From DASTFY01 sp963813375 (GTDB taxonomy: Bacteria > Actinomycetota > Acidimicrobiia > Acidimicrobiales > Ilumatobacteraceae): a stretch of 64,000 bases of DNA. Below are positions 45,226 through 54,849 of the stretch, piece by piece (the stretch's first letter is position 1; each line of letters begins with the position of its first letter). The stretch is from NCBI GenBank assembly GCA_963813375.1, contig CAWEYT010000019.1:186001-250000 (forward strand). The letters are read 5' to 3'. Made by a program: the position numbers and the translations under genes. A model generated the notes under the pieces. The model searched no databases, was not told where the DNA came from, and saw only the letters and a program-made list of their open reading frames with translations.

Positions 45226-46728
45226 GTGGCGGATGGCGCGGTAGTCGCGCGGCGGTTGTGCACGGGCATGCTCGGAGCACTGGTCGGCATCGCGGTCGAG
45301 CTCGGCGCGCCCGGCACCGCAGGCGCACAGGCCCCCGGTGACCTCCAGATCGTCGCCGTCGACGCCAGCCGCTCGCCGCTCGTCGCCATCGACGTGGCGG
45401 TTCCGGAGCGGGAAGCCAGCGTGGCGCTGCCTCCCGGCGCGTTCCGGGTACAGGGCGGTCAGGTCCTCGAAGCCACGCGTCTGGATTCCGCCGACCTCGC
45501 CGTCGGCCTCGTCTTCGACGACGGTGCCGGAGCGACGCCCCAAGCGATCGTGGCCGCCCAAGGCGCCACGCTGGAGCTGGCCCGCGACGTCGATGCGGGC
45601 ACGCGGATCGCAGTCGCGTCGACCAGCGGCGTCGCCGGCCCAGCGAGCGCAGACCCCGCAGCAGTCATCGGGAACATCGCGAAGGTGGGGGCCAAGCCCG
45701 CCGGCGGGCCCGCGGAGCTGGTCCTGGCGCTCGGGCGGATGGCCGCCGAGCTGCCGAAGGTGGGGTCGCGGCGGCACGTCATCGCGCTCGTCTCCGACCA
45801 GTCGCTCGCCGGCGCCGACCTCACGCAGCTGGAGGCCGCCCTCGTGCGCGCCGGCGTGCGACTCCACGTCGTGTCGACAGGCACCCGTGTCGATCCTGCT
45901 GTCGCCTCGCTGGCCGCTGCCACTGGAGGGAGCGCTGTCGCCCCTGGGCCGGGTGGTTTCCTCGCCGCGGTCGACGCGCTCGACGATGAGCCTGACGGGG
46001 CAGTACCGGCTCGAGGTCCGGCTACCAGAGCCAGGCCGCCACACCGTCGAGCTGACGGTCGGACCGCGGACGTACCAGACAGCGGTCGATGTGGCCGCGG
46101 CACAGGCCCAGGTGCCGTCCACCGCGACGGGCACGACGACCGGCGCAACGCCGACGACGATCGTGACCAGCCCGGCCGGGTCGTCCGCGTCGAGGTCGGG
46201 TGCGAACCCAGGCGGTGGCACATCGTCCGGACGCGGAAGTCGCAGCTTGCTGTGGGCTGTAGTCGCAGTGTCCGCGCTCGGCGTCCTCGCCGTGCTGGTC
46301 GCGGTCAGCGTCCGCCGTCGTCGGGGTCAGCGTGGAGCTGAAGCGCCGCCGGCGACGCCGGCGCCCGTCGGGGTGCAGGCGGTGGCCCCCGCAGTCGACG
46401 ACGTGCGTGGCGAGGCCTGGAGCGATGACGAGGGCTGGAAGGACGGGGCTCGGGAGGAGGACAGCTCGGAAGAGGACAGCTGGGAAGAGGACAGCTGGCG
46501 GACGAGGAGGACAGCTGGGAGGAGGACAGCTGGCCGGACGAGGAGGACGATCAGTCCGAGCCGGCTGCGCCGCAGCTGACCCTCGAGGACTGGTTCGAGT
46601 TGTGGTGGCCGACGGTGACGAACCTCGGACCGGGCGCGGCCGCGTGTGACGAGCGAGACGCCCACGCCTACATTTGCCGGCCCTCGGCGAGGGGCTGGAC
46701 GATGAGCGATGCGATCGATGGGTATTGA
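45226..46728 (+). CDS. VWA-domain membrane protein with acidic repeats and a recombinase-like tail (frameshifted as read)
   Basis: Start GTG 45226, signal peptide to about 40. An N-terminal beta domain and VWA-type domain follow (AVGLVFDDGAGATPQ; HVIALVSDQSLAGADL). A +1 shift near 45988 joins to MSLTGQYRLEVRLPEPGRH, a Thr/Ser stalk, a helix (LLWAVVAVSALGVLAVLVAV) and a cytoplasmic tail. The tail has EEDSW repeats; one C is probably missing near 46497. Restoring that frame leads through DEEDDQSEPAAPQ directly into LTLEDWFELWWPTVTNL, which looks like the N-terminal core-binding part of a tyrosine recombinase, and stops at 46726-46728. MIDAS metal residues are not clear. Confidence 0.6.
46455..46548 (+). 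repeat. 15-bp tandem repeat (GAAGAGGACAGCTGG type)
   Basis: About six imperfect copies of GARGAGGACAGCTGG, two of them extended by CCGGACGAG. It encodes EEDSW/PDEED acidic repeats at the VWA protein's C-terminus. One copy reads TGGCGGAC where the others have TGGCCGGAC, giving the frameshift. Copy number may be collapsed in assembly. Confidence 0.75.
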
Positions 46729-47625
46729 TTTTGGGATTTGAGATTGTAGAATTAAGGTACAGAGGCCGGCCTGGACCGACTCGACCAACCGATGCTGATC
46801 GACTGGGTCTCCGACCTCGGCGACCCCGAGACCGTCGACCTCAAGGCACCCACGATCCACCGCGTCGCCCGGATCCTCAGCGGCTGTCTCGCCGCGGCGG
46901 TGGACGAGGGCCTGATCACCGAGAACCCGGCGGCGGACCTGCCGCTCCCCGACATCGAAGAGAACGAGATGAAGCTCCTCACTGACGAAGAGATCTGGCG
47001 CCTCGCGGACGCGATGCATCCCCGATACCGCCCGAGCGTGCTGCTGGCCGGCTTCTGCGGCCTACGGCTCGGCGAGCTGCTCGGGCTGCGGTGGCAGCAC
47101 GTCGACCTGGCCGGACGCCGGCTGCACATCGTCGAGACGATGACCGAGCTCGACGGCCGGCTCCTGATCGGACCGCCGAGGGCCAAGGCGAGAGTGCGGT
47201 CCCTTCCGCTGCCAGAGTTCGTGGTCTCCTCGCTGGCTCGGTTACAGGATGAGAACGACGGGACCGACGAGACGGCCGGCGACGCCCTCTTGTTCGGCGT
47301 TTCGGACGACCGCCCGCTGTCACCCGGCCTCTTCCACCGCCACTACTGGGCTCCCGCGGTCGACGAAGCCGGTCTCGGGCCACTGTGGGTGCGCGACCTT
47401 CGCCACAGTGCGGTCGCGATCTGGATTCGAGAGCGGGTCCATCCTGAACAGATCGTTGCCCTGGGAGGATTCCCCTCGATCGCTGCGCTCTTGCGGACCT
47501 ACGGCCACCTTTACAGGGAGGCGGGCGCGTTGATGTCGCTGCTGGACGAGCGTGCCGAGGCGAATGGCGATGCGGACCATCCGTCGGCGGCTGCCGCGGC
47601 CGAGGACGTCGGGAGTCCCTGGTAG
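46576..47625 (+). pseudogene. Degenerate tyrosine recombinase/integrase
   Basis: Core-binding part LTLEDWFELWWPTVTNL with DERDAHAYI, interrupted by frameshift and in-frame stops at 46726 and 46753 inside an AT-rich patch. From about 46756 the rest is open: TIHRVARILSGCLAAAVDEGL, LLTDEEIWRLADAM, Arg I in CGLRLGELLGLRW, Lys in PPRAKARVRSLPLP and Tyr in RTYGHLY. The HxxR box reads RDLR (His replaced by Arg) and the following LGH is LGGF, so two catalytic positions are lost. Probably inactive. The GTG/ATG at 46792 gives a 277-residue fragment. Confidence 0.72.
46720..46760. other. AT-rich patch in a GC-rich genome
   Basis: About 40 bp of strongly T/A-biased sequence (GGTATTGATTTTGGGATTTG and on to AGAATTAAGGTAC) in surroundings of about 70 percent GC. 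It carries stops in several frames and splits the recombinase gene. It could be an insertion scar or an assembly join. Confidence 0.6.
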
Positions 47626-47635
47626 CGAGACGCCA

Positions 47636-48010
47636 TCACAGCTTGTCGAGGAAGCGCTCGCCGTCGACCATGACCCGGGTGACCTTGCCGCAGGCCACGA
47701 GTCCGCGGTGGTCGCGCACGGCCACGGTGAAATGGAGGCGGCGGCCCTCCACCTTGTCCAGGATCGCTTCGGCCGCCACCGTCGAGCCGACGGCGTTGGG
47801 CTGAAGGTGGTCGAGCTGGATGCGCATCCCGACGGTCGTCTGGCCTGCGGGCAGGTGGCCGTCGACGGCGGCCACCGTCGCCTCCTCGCACAGCGCCACG
47901 ACCCTGGGCGTGGCCAGGACGGGGACGTCACCTGAGCCGAACGCCACGGCGGTGTCGTCATCGCCCACCGTCAACTTGACCTCTGCTCGCGCGCCCGGCT
48001 CGACCGCCAC
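47636..48010 (-). CDS. Hotdog-fold thioesterase, fluoroacetyl-CoA thioesterase (FlK)-like
   Basis: 124 residues from the GTG at 48010. The pattern TPRVVALCEEATVAAVDGHLPAG, TTVGMRIQLDHLQPNAVGSTV and FTVAVRDHRGLVACG matches the FlK-like hotdog group, in which the Glu/Thr of the EEAT helix and the His of the LDHL strand act in acyl-CoA hydrolysis. It begins opposite an LLM oxidoreductase gene. The natural acyl group is unknown. Confidence 0.85.
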   Translation of the reverse strand: MAVEPGARAEVKLTVGDDDTAVAFGSGDVPVLATPRVVALCEEATVAAVDGHLPAGQTTVGMRIQLDHLQPNAVGSTVAAEAILDKVEGRRLHFTVAVRDHRGLVACGKVTRVMVDGERFLDKL

Positions 48011-48034
48011 GGCACCCAGGATAGGAGCCGAGGG

Positions 48035-48048
48035 CCGCGGATCCGCGG
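48035..48048. promoter_or_regulatory. 14-bp palindrome in a divergent gap
   Basis: CCGCGGATCCGCGG is self-complementary and lies in the 62-bp space between the thioesterase (minus) and LLM (plus) starts. It could be an operator; short GC palindromes also arise by chance in this base composition. Confidence 0.3.
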
Positions 48049-48072
48049 TCTGTGGAGCAGACTCGTGGCCAC

Positions 48073-49161
48073 ATGCACGTCGGCTACTCGGTCACCTTCC
48101 AGAACCCACAGGGCGCCCGGAGCGACGCCGAGGTGTACCACCGCGAGCTCGGGTTCGCGCTCCAGGCCGAGATGTGGGGGTTCGACTCGATCTGGACGGT
48201 CGAGCACCACTTCACCGAGTACACGATGTGTCCGGACCCGTTGCAGCTGCTGACCTACCTGGCCGGTCAGACCCGGCGCATCCAGCTCGGCACCGGGGTC
48301 ATCGTGCTGCCCTGGCACGATCCCATCCGCCTCGCCGAGCAGATCACGCTCCTCGACAACCTGTCCGGCGGGCGGGTCCTGCTCGGCATCGGTCGGGGCA
48401 TCGCCAAGGTCGAGTACGACGGCTTCCGGGTGCCGATGGACACCTCGCGCGAGCGGTTCATCGAGTACGCGGGCGTGCTGCTGCGCGGACTGGAGGACGG
48501 CCACGTCGAGCACGAGGGCGAGTTCGTGTCCCAGCCCCGGCGCGAGCTACGGCCCCGGCCGCAGCACTCGTTCCGGGGGCGGACCTATGCCGCCGCGGTC
48601 TCGCCGGACTCCATGCCGATCATGGCCGCGCTCGGTGTCGGCCTGCTCGTCATCGTCCAGAAGCCGTGGGAGATGGTGCGCGAGGACTTCGCCGTGTACC
48701 GGGAGGCGTGGGCCGAGGTCAACGACGGTGAGCCCCCGCCGCCCATCTGCAGCGGCTTCCTCTTCGTCGACGAGGACGCCGACCGGGCCGAGGAGCTGGC
48801 CCACGAGTACATCGGCGAGTACTACCGCTCGGTCCTGCGGCACTACGCCTTCGACCAGGCGCCCCACGAGGGCGTGGCCGGCTACGAGTTCTACGCATCG
48901 ATCGCCCGCTACATCGACCGCCACGGCACCGACGGCGCGGTGGAGGACTTCGTGGCGCTGATGCCCTGGGGGACGCCCGAGCAGGTGCTCGAGAAGCTCG
49001 ACGTGATCCGGGAGACCATCGGCATGGCCGCCTTCACGCCGAACTTCTGCTTCGGCGGCATGCCGTACGAGGAGGCCGAGCGCAACATCGCCTGCTTCGT
49101 GGACCAGGTGCTGCCCACGCTCAAGGAGTGGGAGGCGCCGCCCATCGGGGTTGCGCTGTGA
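48073..49161 (+). CDS. LLM-class flavin/F420-dependent monooxygenase
   Basis: 362 residues from the ATG at 48073. Motifs: MWGFDSIWTVEHHFTEYTM with the EHH typical of the bacterial luciferase-like alkane/aldehyde branch, RIQLGTGVIVLPWHDPIRLAEQ, and GRVLLGIGRGIAKVEYDGF. The C-terminal MPWGTPEQVLEKLD and NFCFGGMPYEEAERNI also fit the group. Probably uses FMNH2 or F420H2 to oxidise or dehydrogenate a small organic substrate. Paralogue of the enzyme at 24814-25690 in a different subfamily. Confidence 0.88.
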   Translation: MHVGYSVTFQNPQGARSDAEVYHRELGFALQAEMWGFDSIWTVEHHFTEYTMCPDPLQLLTYLAGQTRRIQLGTGVIVLPWHDPIRLAEQITLLDNLSGGRVLLGIGRGIAKVEYDGFRVPMDTSRERFIEYAGVLLRGLEDGHVEHEGEFVSQPRRELRPRPQHSFRGRTYAAAVSPDSMPIMAALGVGLLVIVQKPWEMVREDFAVYREAWAEVNDGEPPPPICSGFLFVDEDADRAEELAHEYIGEYYRSVLRHYAFDQAPHEGVAGYEFYASIARYIDRHGTDGAVEDFVALMPWGTPEQVLEKLDVIRETIGMAAFTPNFCFGGMPYEEAERNIACFVDQVLPTLKEWEAPPIGVAL

Positions 49162-49258
49162 CCCATCCGGGTGATCGGCCCGTTTCCGGGAACTGGGAAG
49201 TGCCGACGGGCGTTGATTCCCTGGTGACGTGGGATGCTCCCCGCATCAGGAGATCAGC

Positions 49259-49957
49259 ATGCGCATCCTCGTGGTCGAGGACGAGGAGGACCTGGCGGGC
49301 GCGGTGGCGGCCGGCCTGCGCCGGGAGGGCTACGCCGTGGACGTCGCGGGCGATGGGCGTTCGGCCCTCGATCGCCTCGGGGTGCACGACTACGACATGG
49401 TCTGCCTGGACCTGAACCTGCCCGACGCCGACGGCCTGGACATCTGCCGCCACGTCGTCGACACGCCGAGGGACGGCCACCCGCAGGAAGCGGACGCCCC
49501 GCGCATCCTCGTGCTGTCGGCCCGGGACCGGGTGGAGGATCGGATCGCCGGACTCGACCACGGTGCCGATGACTACCTGGTCAAGCCCTTCGCGCTCGGC
49601 GAGCTGACGGCCCGCGTGAGGGCGCTGCTGCGTCGTGACGTCTCCGGGACCGGTGCGGTCCTGCGCTGGGACGACATCGAGCTGGACGCCGCTCGCCACC
49701 TGGCCCGCATCGATGGTACCGACCTCGACCTCACGCCCAAGGAGTTCGCGCTCCTGCGCTTCCTCCTCCTGCATGCCGACGAGGTCCACAGCGCCGAGCG
49801 GCTCCTGGAGCACGTGTGGGACGAGCACGCCGACCCCTTCACCAACACGGTGCGGGTCACGATCAGCAACCTGCGCCGCAAGCTGGCGGAGGCCGGCGAT
49901 CGCCAGCCCATCGAAACCGTGACCGGGCGGGGCTACCGCTTGGTGCCCCGAGCGTGA
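49259..49957 (+). CDS. OmpR/PhoB-type response regulator
   Basis: 232 residues; AGGAG lies 7 nt before the ATG at 49259. Receiver domain with Asp8-Glu9 (acid pocket), phosphoacceptor Asp51 in VCLDLNLPD, Ser/Thr in LVLSARD and Lys109 in YLVKPF; a Pro/Gly/Asp-rich insertion around residues 66-80 lengthens the loop before strand 4. The winged-helix DNA-binding domain ends NTVRVTISNLRRKLAEAG and GRGYRLVP. Overlaps its kinase by GTGA. Confidence 0.93.
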   Translation: MRILVVEDEEDLAGAVAAGLRREGYAVDVAGDGRSALDRLGVHDYDMVCLDLNLPDADGLDICRHVVDTPRDGHPQEADAPRILVLSARDRVEDRIAGLDHGADDYLVKPFALGELTARVRALLRRDVSGTGAVLRWDDIELDAARHLARIDGTDLDLTPKEFALLRFLLLHADEVHSAERLLEHVWDEHADPFTNTVRVTISNLRRKLAEAGDRQPIETVTGRGYRLVPRA

Positions 49958-51205
49958 AGCGGCACGGACGCCGCCGGGCCGCACGGGCCGCCGGCCTGAC
50001 GATCGGGTTGGCTCTGATCGGCGTGGCGGCCGTGCTGGTCGGCTCGTGGCTGTCCGCCCGTGCCGCGCCCGAGCCTCCGGCCGTGGTCACCAAGGTCGAC
50101 CAGGTCGGTGATCAGGTCGCGGTGATCCAGATCGACGGCGCGGGCGCGCAGGTCGCGGCCGAGGCCTCGCGCCAGTCGGCGCTGCGCTGGACGCTCGCCG
50201 CGCTCGCGGCCGCCATGGTCCCGCTGGCCGCGCTCTCGTGGGTGGTCAGCGGGCGCTGGAGCCGGGCCGACGACGAACCGGACGACGCACAGCGCGCTGA
50301 GCCGACCTCTGCGGCACTCGACCAGAGCCAGGGCCTCGAGGCCCTGCAGGAGCAGCGTGAGCACGACCGCCGGCACCTGCAGGAGGTGGTGCACGAGTTG
50401 CGCACCCCGCTGGCGGTGGCGGCGACCAACCTCGACCTGGCGACGACGACCCCTGGCCTTGACCACGAGTTGGAACAGCAACTGGCGGCGGCCCGACGAG
50501 GCCTCGAGCGCCTGGCCCGCACTGTGGACGATCTCGCCGCGCACGGCCGGCTGGCGGTGGCCGGCGACGGATCCGTCGACCTGGCGCACGAGGCCCGGGC
50601 GCTCGCCGGAGAGCACACGGCGATGGCAGTCGCTCACCGGTTGACGCTCGACGTCGAGGTGCCCGAACGCCTCGTGATCGTCGCCGACCGGGCCGCGGTG
50701 CGCACGGCCGTCGGGAACCTGCTGACGAACGCCCTCCGCCTGGCGCCGGTGGGCTCGATCGTGCGCCTCGCCGCCGGTCGGCACGCCGACTGGGCCTGGA
50801 TCGCGGTGCGGGACGAGGGTCCGGGGCTCGCCGACGCCGACCACGAGCGGGCGTTCCATCGCTACTGGCGGGGCCGGTACGACGTCGACCGGGAAGGCGA
50901 CAGCGGCACGGCGAGCGAGGCCCGCGGCCTCGGCCTCACCATCGCCCGCCAGCTCACGGAGGCCCAGGGCGGCCACGTCACCGTGCGGTCGGCCGATCGG
51001 GATCGGTTCGACGTTCGTCGTGTGGCTGCCGGCCTCGCCGGACGCCCGCAGCCAGGAGGTCGTGGCTGACGACGGGGTCCACCACCGCGTCGACCCCCTG
51101 CCCGCGGCCCCGGCCGTGCCGCCCAAGCCGTCGGTGTCGCGCCGATCGGCGCCGGTCGCCGATCCGGCGGACATGGACGCGGCGGCGGTCGCCTCCACGC
51201 GCTGA
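49954..51205 (+). CDS. Sensor histidine kinase (frameshifted near the end as read)
   Basis: Start GTG 49954 within the regulator's stop. Two membrane helices (about 12-34 and 78-98) enclose a very short 40-residue outer loop; then HisKA with the phospho-His147 in VVHELRTPLAVAA, the N box NLLTNALRLAP, and G boxes DEGPGLAD and ARGLGLTIARQL. A +1 shift near 51012 hides the usual ending: the shifted frame reads FVVWLPASPDA and continues in a 50-residue Pro/Ala tail to 51205. It phosphorylates the adjacent regulator. The small sensor loop suggests it senses membrane events or another protein. Confidence 0.85.
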
Positions 51206-51238
51206 TCGCCCTTAACCCGGGCTTTAACCCTTCCTCCG

Positions 51239-51244
51239 TACCTT
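51239..51244 (+). promoter_or_regulatory. Candidate -10 element, leaderless
   Basis: TACCTT ends 7 nt before the ATG at 51252, with no ribosome site between. It implies that the protease gene has its own promoter separate from the two-component system. Confidence 0.35.
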
Positions 51245-51251
51245 CGCCCTC

Positions 51252-52834
51252 ATGCCTGTCGACACGACGCCTACCCCCGTGCTGCCCCCGCGGCGGACGT
51301 GGCGGGACCTGCCGGCGACCCCGCCGGTGGCCGACTTCCTCCCGCCGCCGGACCCCGACCACCTGATCGCGCTCCCGGGCGAGCACGGCGAGGAGCCTCC
51401 CGCCGACGACCCCGGTACCCCCGCAGGAGCTCCGGCCGACGAGCCGCGGTCCCGCAAGCGCGTCTGGTTGGCGGTCGGCGCGGTGGCTGCGGTCGTGGCG
51501 ACGATCGGCGCGGTGGTCTGGAGCCAGGGCGAGTCGTCCGGCACGGCGCCCACCACGCCGACGGTGGCGGCGCCCTCCGAGCCCGGCTCGACCTCGAGCG
51601 TGCAGGACGTGGCCAAGGCCCTCGGCCCGGCCGTCGTGCAGATCGAGATCGGCCAGGGCCTGGGCTCGGGTGTCATCTACGACAGCTCCGGCCTCATCCT
51701 CACGGCCCACCACGTCGTGGCCGGCGCCGACGAGGTCACGGTGCGGACGGCGGACGAGCAAGAGCTCCCCGGCCGCGTCGTCGGTCGCGCTCCTGAGCGC
51801 GACCTCGCCATCGTCGCCGTGTCGCCCTCGACCGAACTGGTGGCGGCGCCGCTGGCCGAGGCAGGCAGCGTCGAGGTCGGCGAGACGGCCATCGCCCTCG
51901 GCAGCCCCTTCGGCTTCCAGCAGACCGTGACTTCGGGCATCGTGAGCGGCCTCGACCGCGAGCTCGAGTCGCCCGTCGGCACGCTCACCGGCCTGATCCA
52001 GACCGACGCCCCGATCAACCCGGGCAACTCCGGCGGACCGCTGGCCGACGCCAGTGCGAAGGTCATCGGCATCAACACCGCCATCGCCTCGGCCTCCGGG
52101 GGGAGCGACGGCGTCGGCTTCGCCGTGCCGGTCGAGGACGCCAAGGACCTGATGGACCAGGTCGAGCAGGCCGGTGGCGCGGAGGCGCCGACGGTCCCGG
52201 ATCCGGGCGGATCGGGCGCGGCTGGACAGCCTGGGCATCCCCGGCCTCGACGGCCTCCAGGATCTCCTGCCCGAGGGCATGCCGGGTCTCGAGGACCTGC
52301 AGGACCTGCTGCCGGGCCTCGGCCTCGACGGGCTCCTGCCCGAGCTGGGCACCGGGTCGATGGACCAGATGCTCCGTGACATGCTCGACGAGCTCTTCCC
52401 GGGCCTCGGCGACCTGTTCGGCGAGCCGGGCTCCGAGCCGTCGCAGCCCGCGCCGGGCCAGGAGCCTCCGGCACAGGCGGCTCCGAGCGCGCTGTCTCTC
52501 GTCGAGGTACCCGAACCGCCGGCCGGCTACGAGCAGCTCCGCTCGACCAGCCGGACCGAGGAGAACGCGGGCACGGTCGAGGGGACGCAGCTCATCGTGC
52601 TCGAGGGACCTGACGGGCAGGTGAGTGTGGCCGCCGAGCGCAGCGCCGACAGCGCGGACCAGTTCGCCGAGCTCGAGGGCGAGCGAGACGACGGTGAACG
52701 GCCAGCAGGCCGTCGCCATGGACAACGGCATCGCCTTCCTCACCGACGACGGCCTGCTGGTCATCGTGCGGGGCGGCGGGCAGGTGTCGCAGGACGACGT
52801 GACGGCGGTCGCCGAGGCCGTGGAGGTGCAGTGA
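51252..52834 (+). CDS. HtrA/DegP-like serine protease with Leu/Gly repeat extension instead of PDZ (frameshifted as read)
   Basis: A Pro-rich cytoplasmic N-terminus of 70 residues, one membrane helix (about 71-90), then a trypsin-like domain with His154 (TAHHVV), Asp184 (ERDLAIV) and Ser260 (NPGNSGGPL), all intact. The domain ends at FAVPVEDAKDLM. Where a PDZ domain is expected, a +1 shift near 52218 leads to repeats GLDGLQDLLP, GLEDLQDLLP and GLGLDGLLPEL, a Pro/Gln linker, and a final beta domain. A second +1 shift near 52690 leads to TTVNGQQAVAMDNGIAFLTD and the stop. About 525 residues. Confidence 0.8.
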
Positions 52835-53935
52835 TGAGCACAGACATGAGCACGGACACCACCACGAACGTGCGAGACGTCCATGCCCTGGAGAGACGGG
52901 ACGGACGTGCCGACGAACGGCAGCACGCCGATGTCGGTCACCCAAGCGGGCGCCGCGCTCGAGCAGGTGCTGTTCGAGATGCGCCGTGTGATCGTCGGCC
53001 AGGACCGCGTGCTCGAGCGAGTGCTGGTGGCGTTGCTGGCCAACGGTCACTGCCTCCTCGAGGGCGTGCCCGGCCTGGGCAAGACGCTGACGGTGGCCAC
53101 CCTGGCCAGGACGCTGAGCGGAACGTTCACCCGCATCCAGTTCACACCTGACCTGATCCCGTCGGACCTCGTCGGCACCCGCATCTACCGCCCGTCGAGC
53201 GAGCGCTTCGACGTCGAGCTGGGACCGGTGTTCGCCAACTTCGTGCTGGCCGACGAGATCAACCGCGCACCGGCCAAGGTGCAGTCGGCCCTCCTCGAGG
53301 TCATGGCCGAGCGCCAGGTGTCCCTCGGCGGGCGCACCTACCCCGTGCCTTCGCCGTTCCTGGTGCTGGCCACCCAGAACCCGATCGAGTCCGAGGGCGT
53401 CTACGCGCTGCCCGAGGCTCAGCGGGACCGCTTCCTGATGCGCATCCCCGTCGACTACCCGACGGCGGCCGAGGAGCACGAGATCGTCGACCGGTCGGCC
53501 CGGCCGGAGGCCGAGCCCGCCCGCCTGCTGAGCCCCGAGGACGTGTCCCGGCTGCAGCGCTCGGCCGCGGCGGTGACGGTCGACCCGGCCGTGTCCGACT
53601 ACGCCGTGCGCATCGTGCTGGCCACCCGCCGGCCGACCGAGCACGGCCTGGCCAGCATCGACGGCCTGCTGGCCTACGGCGCCAGCCCCCGAGCCAGCAT
53701 CGGCCTCGTCCGCGCCGCCCGCGCGCTGGCGCTCCTGCGAGGCCGCGCCCACGCGTTGCCCCAGGACGTCTACGACGTCGCCTTCGACGTGCTCAACCAC
53801 CGGTTGGTGCCGTCGTTCGACGCGGTGGCCGACGGGGTGACCGTCGACGACATCGTGGTCGAGGTCCTCAGCTCGGTGAAGGCTCCCCGGCGCCTGACCA
53901 CCGGCCGGGCGGGAACCACCCTCTCGACCTCATGA
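52834..53935 (+). CDS. MoxR-family AAA+ ATPase (frameshifted near the start as read)
   Basis: The ATG at 52834 overlaps the protease stop (ATGA). Its first 20 codons (MSTDMSTDTTTNVRDVHALE) connect by a +1 shift between about 52880 and 52920 to the main frame; an in-frame ATG at 52931 could also serve. Walker A EGVPGLGKT, Walker B VLADEINRAPAKVQSALLEVM, and ATQNPIESEGVYALPEAQRD ahead of the arginine finger are all intact. MoxR ATPases work as chaperones with VWA partners, encoded directly downstream. Confidence 0.88.
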
Positions 53936-54849
53936 CCTCGCTCACGGCGGCGTCGCGGGCGGCGGCGGTCGGTCTGGAACTGACCGTCCTCCGCCGTCTC
54001 GATGGCCTGCTGCAGGGCGACCACGCCGGGCTCCTGCCGGCTCACGGCAGCGAGACCGGGGAGGCCCGGCTCTACGAGCCCGGTGACGACACCCGCCGCC
54101 TCGACTGGGCGCTCACCGCCCGCACGACGACACCCCACGTGCGGGACACCATCGCCGACCACGAGCTGGAGCTCTGGCTGGCGGTGGACGACTCCGCCAG
54201 CCTGGCCTTCGGCACGGCGCGCTACGAGAAGCACGACGTGGCGTGGGCCGCGGCCGGCGCCTTCGCCCTGCTCGCCTCCCGAGGCGGCAACCGGGTCGGC
54301 GCGCTGACCACGACCGGACGCCAGACCGCGTTCCCCGCCCGCAGCGGGCGCCAGCACGTCGGCGCGGTCCTCGCGGCCCTTCGTCGCAGTCCCGAGGATG
54401 GCGTTGCGGGCGATCTCGCCGCCACCCTCACCACATTGCGACGGCACGCCCGCCGCCGCGGCCTGGTCGTCGTGGTGTCGGACTTCCTCGTCCCCAGCGG
54501 GTGGGAGAACCCGCTGCGGGCGCTGGCCAGCCGGCAGGACGTCGTCGCCATCGAGGTGATCGACCCCCGCGAGCTGGATCTTCCGGACGTCGGCCCGTTG
54601 GCGGTGGCCGACCCCGAGACCGGGCGCCGGCGGATCATCGACACCGGTGACGCCGCCCTGCGTGTCCGCTACGCCGAGGCCGCCCAGGCCGGGCGGGCGG
54701 ACGTGGCCCGCCGGATCGCGGCCGCCGGCGCCCACCACCTGGTCCTGCGCACGGACCGGGACTGGGTGGTCGACCTGGTGCGCTTCGTCGGTGCCCGCCG
54801 GCGCCATCGCTACAACGCCGCCGCCGCGGCCCATGGGAGTCGACGCTGA
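53932..54849 (+). CDS. DUF58 domain protein
   Basis: 305 residues, ATGA overlap with MoxR. Central signature ARLYEPGDDTRRLDWALTART (about residues 45-65) is the DUF58 core (YxxGDDxRxIDW), followed by a degenerate VWA-like fold (ELWLAVDDSASLAFG). DUF58 proteins link MoxR ATPases to VWA membrane proteins. The stop overlaps the next start (TGATG), so the three genes form a tight operon. Confidence 0.9.
   Translation: MTSLTAASRAAAVGLELTVLRRLDGLLQGDHAGLLPAHGSETGEARLYEPGDDTRRLDWALTARTTTPHVRDTIADHELELWLAVDDSASLAFGTARYEKHDVAWAAAGAFALLASRGGNRVGALTTTGRQTAFPARSGRQHVGAVLAALRRSPEDGVAGDLAATLTTLRRHARRRGLVVVVSDFLVPSGWENPLRALASRQDVVAIEVIDPRELDLPDVGPLAVADPETGRRRIIDTGDAALRVRYAEAAQAGRADVARRIAAAGAHHLVLRTDRDWVVDLVRFVGARRRHRYNAAAAAHGSRR

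Noticed and set aside
46425..46649. An Arg-rich open frame across the EEDSW repeat.
   Set aside because: It is another reading frame of the acidic repeat and lacks a ribosome site.
43303..47640. A 12-bp direct repeat AGACGCCATCAC at about 43303 and 47629 flanking the sortase-to-recombinase block, a possible attachment site pair.
   Set aside because: A 12-mer repeated once in 64 kb is expected by chance, the second copy overlaps the stop of the thioesterase gene, and the recombinase looks inactive.
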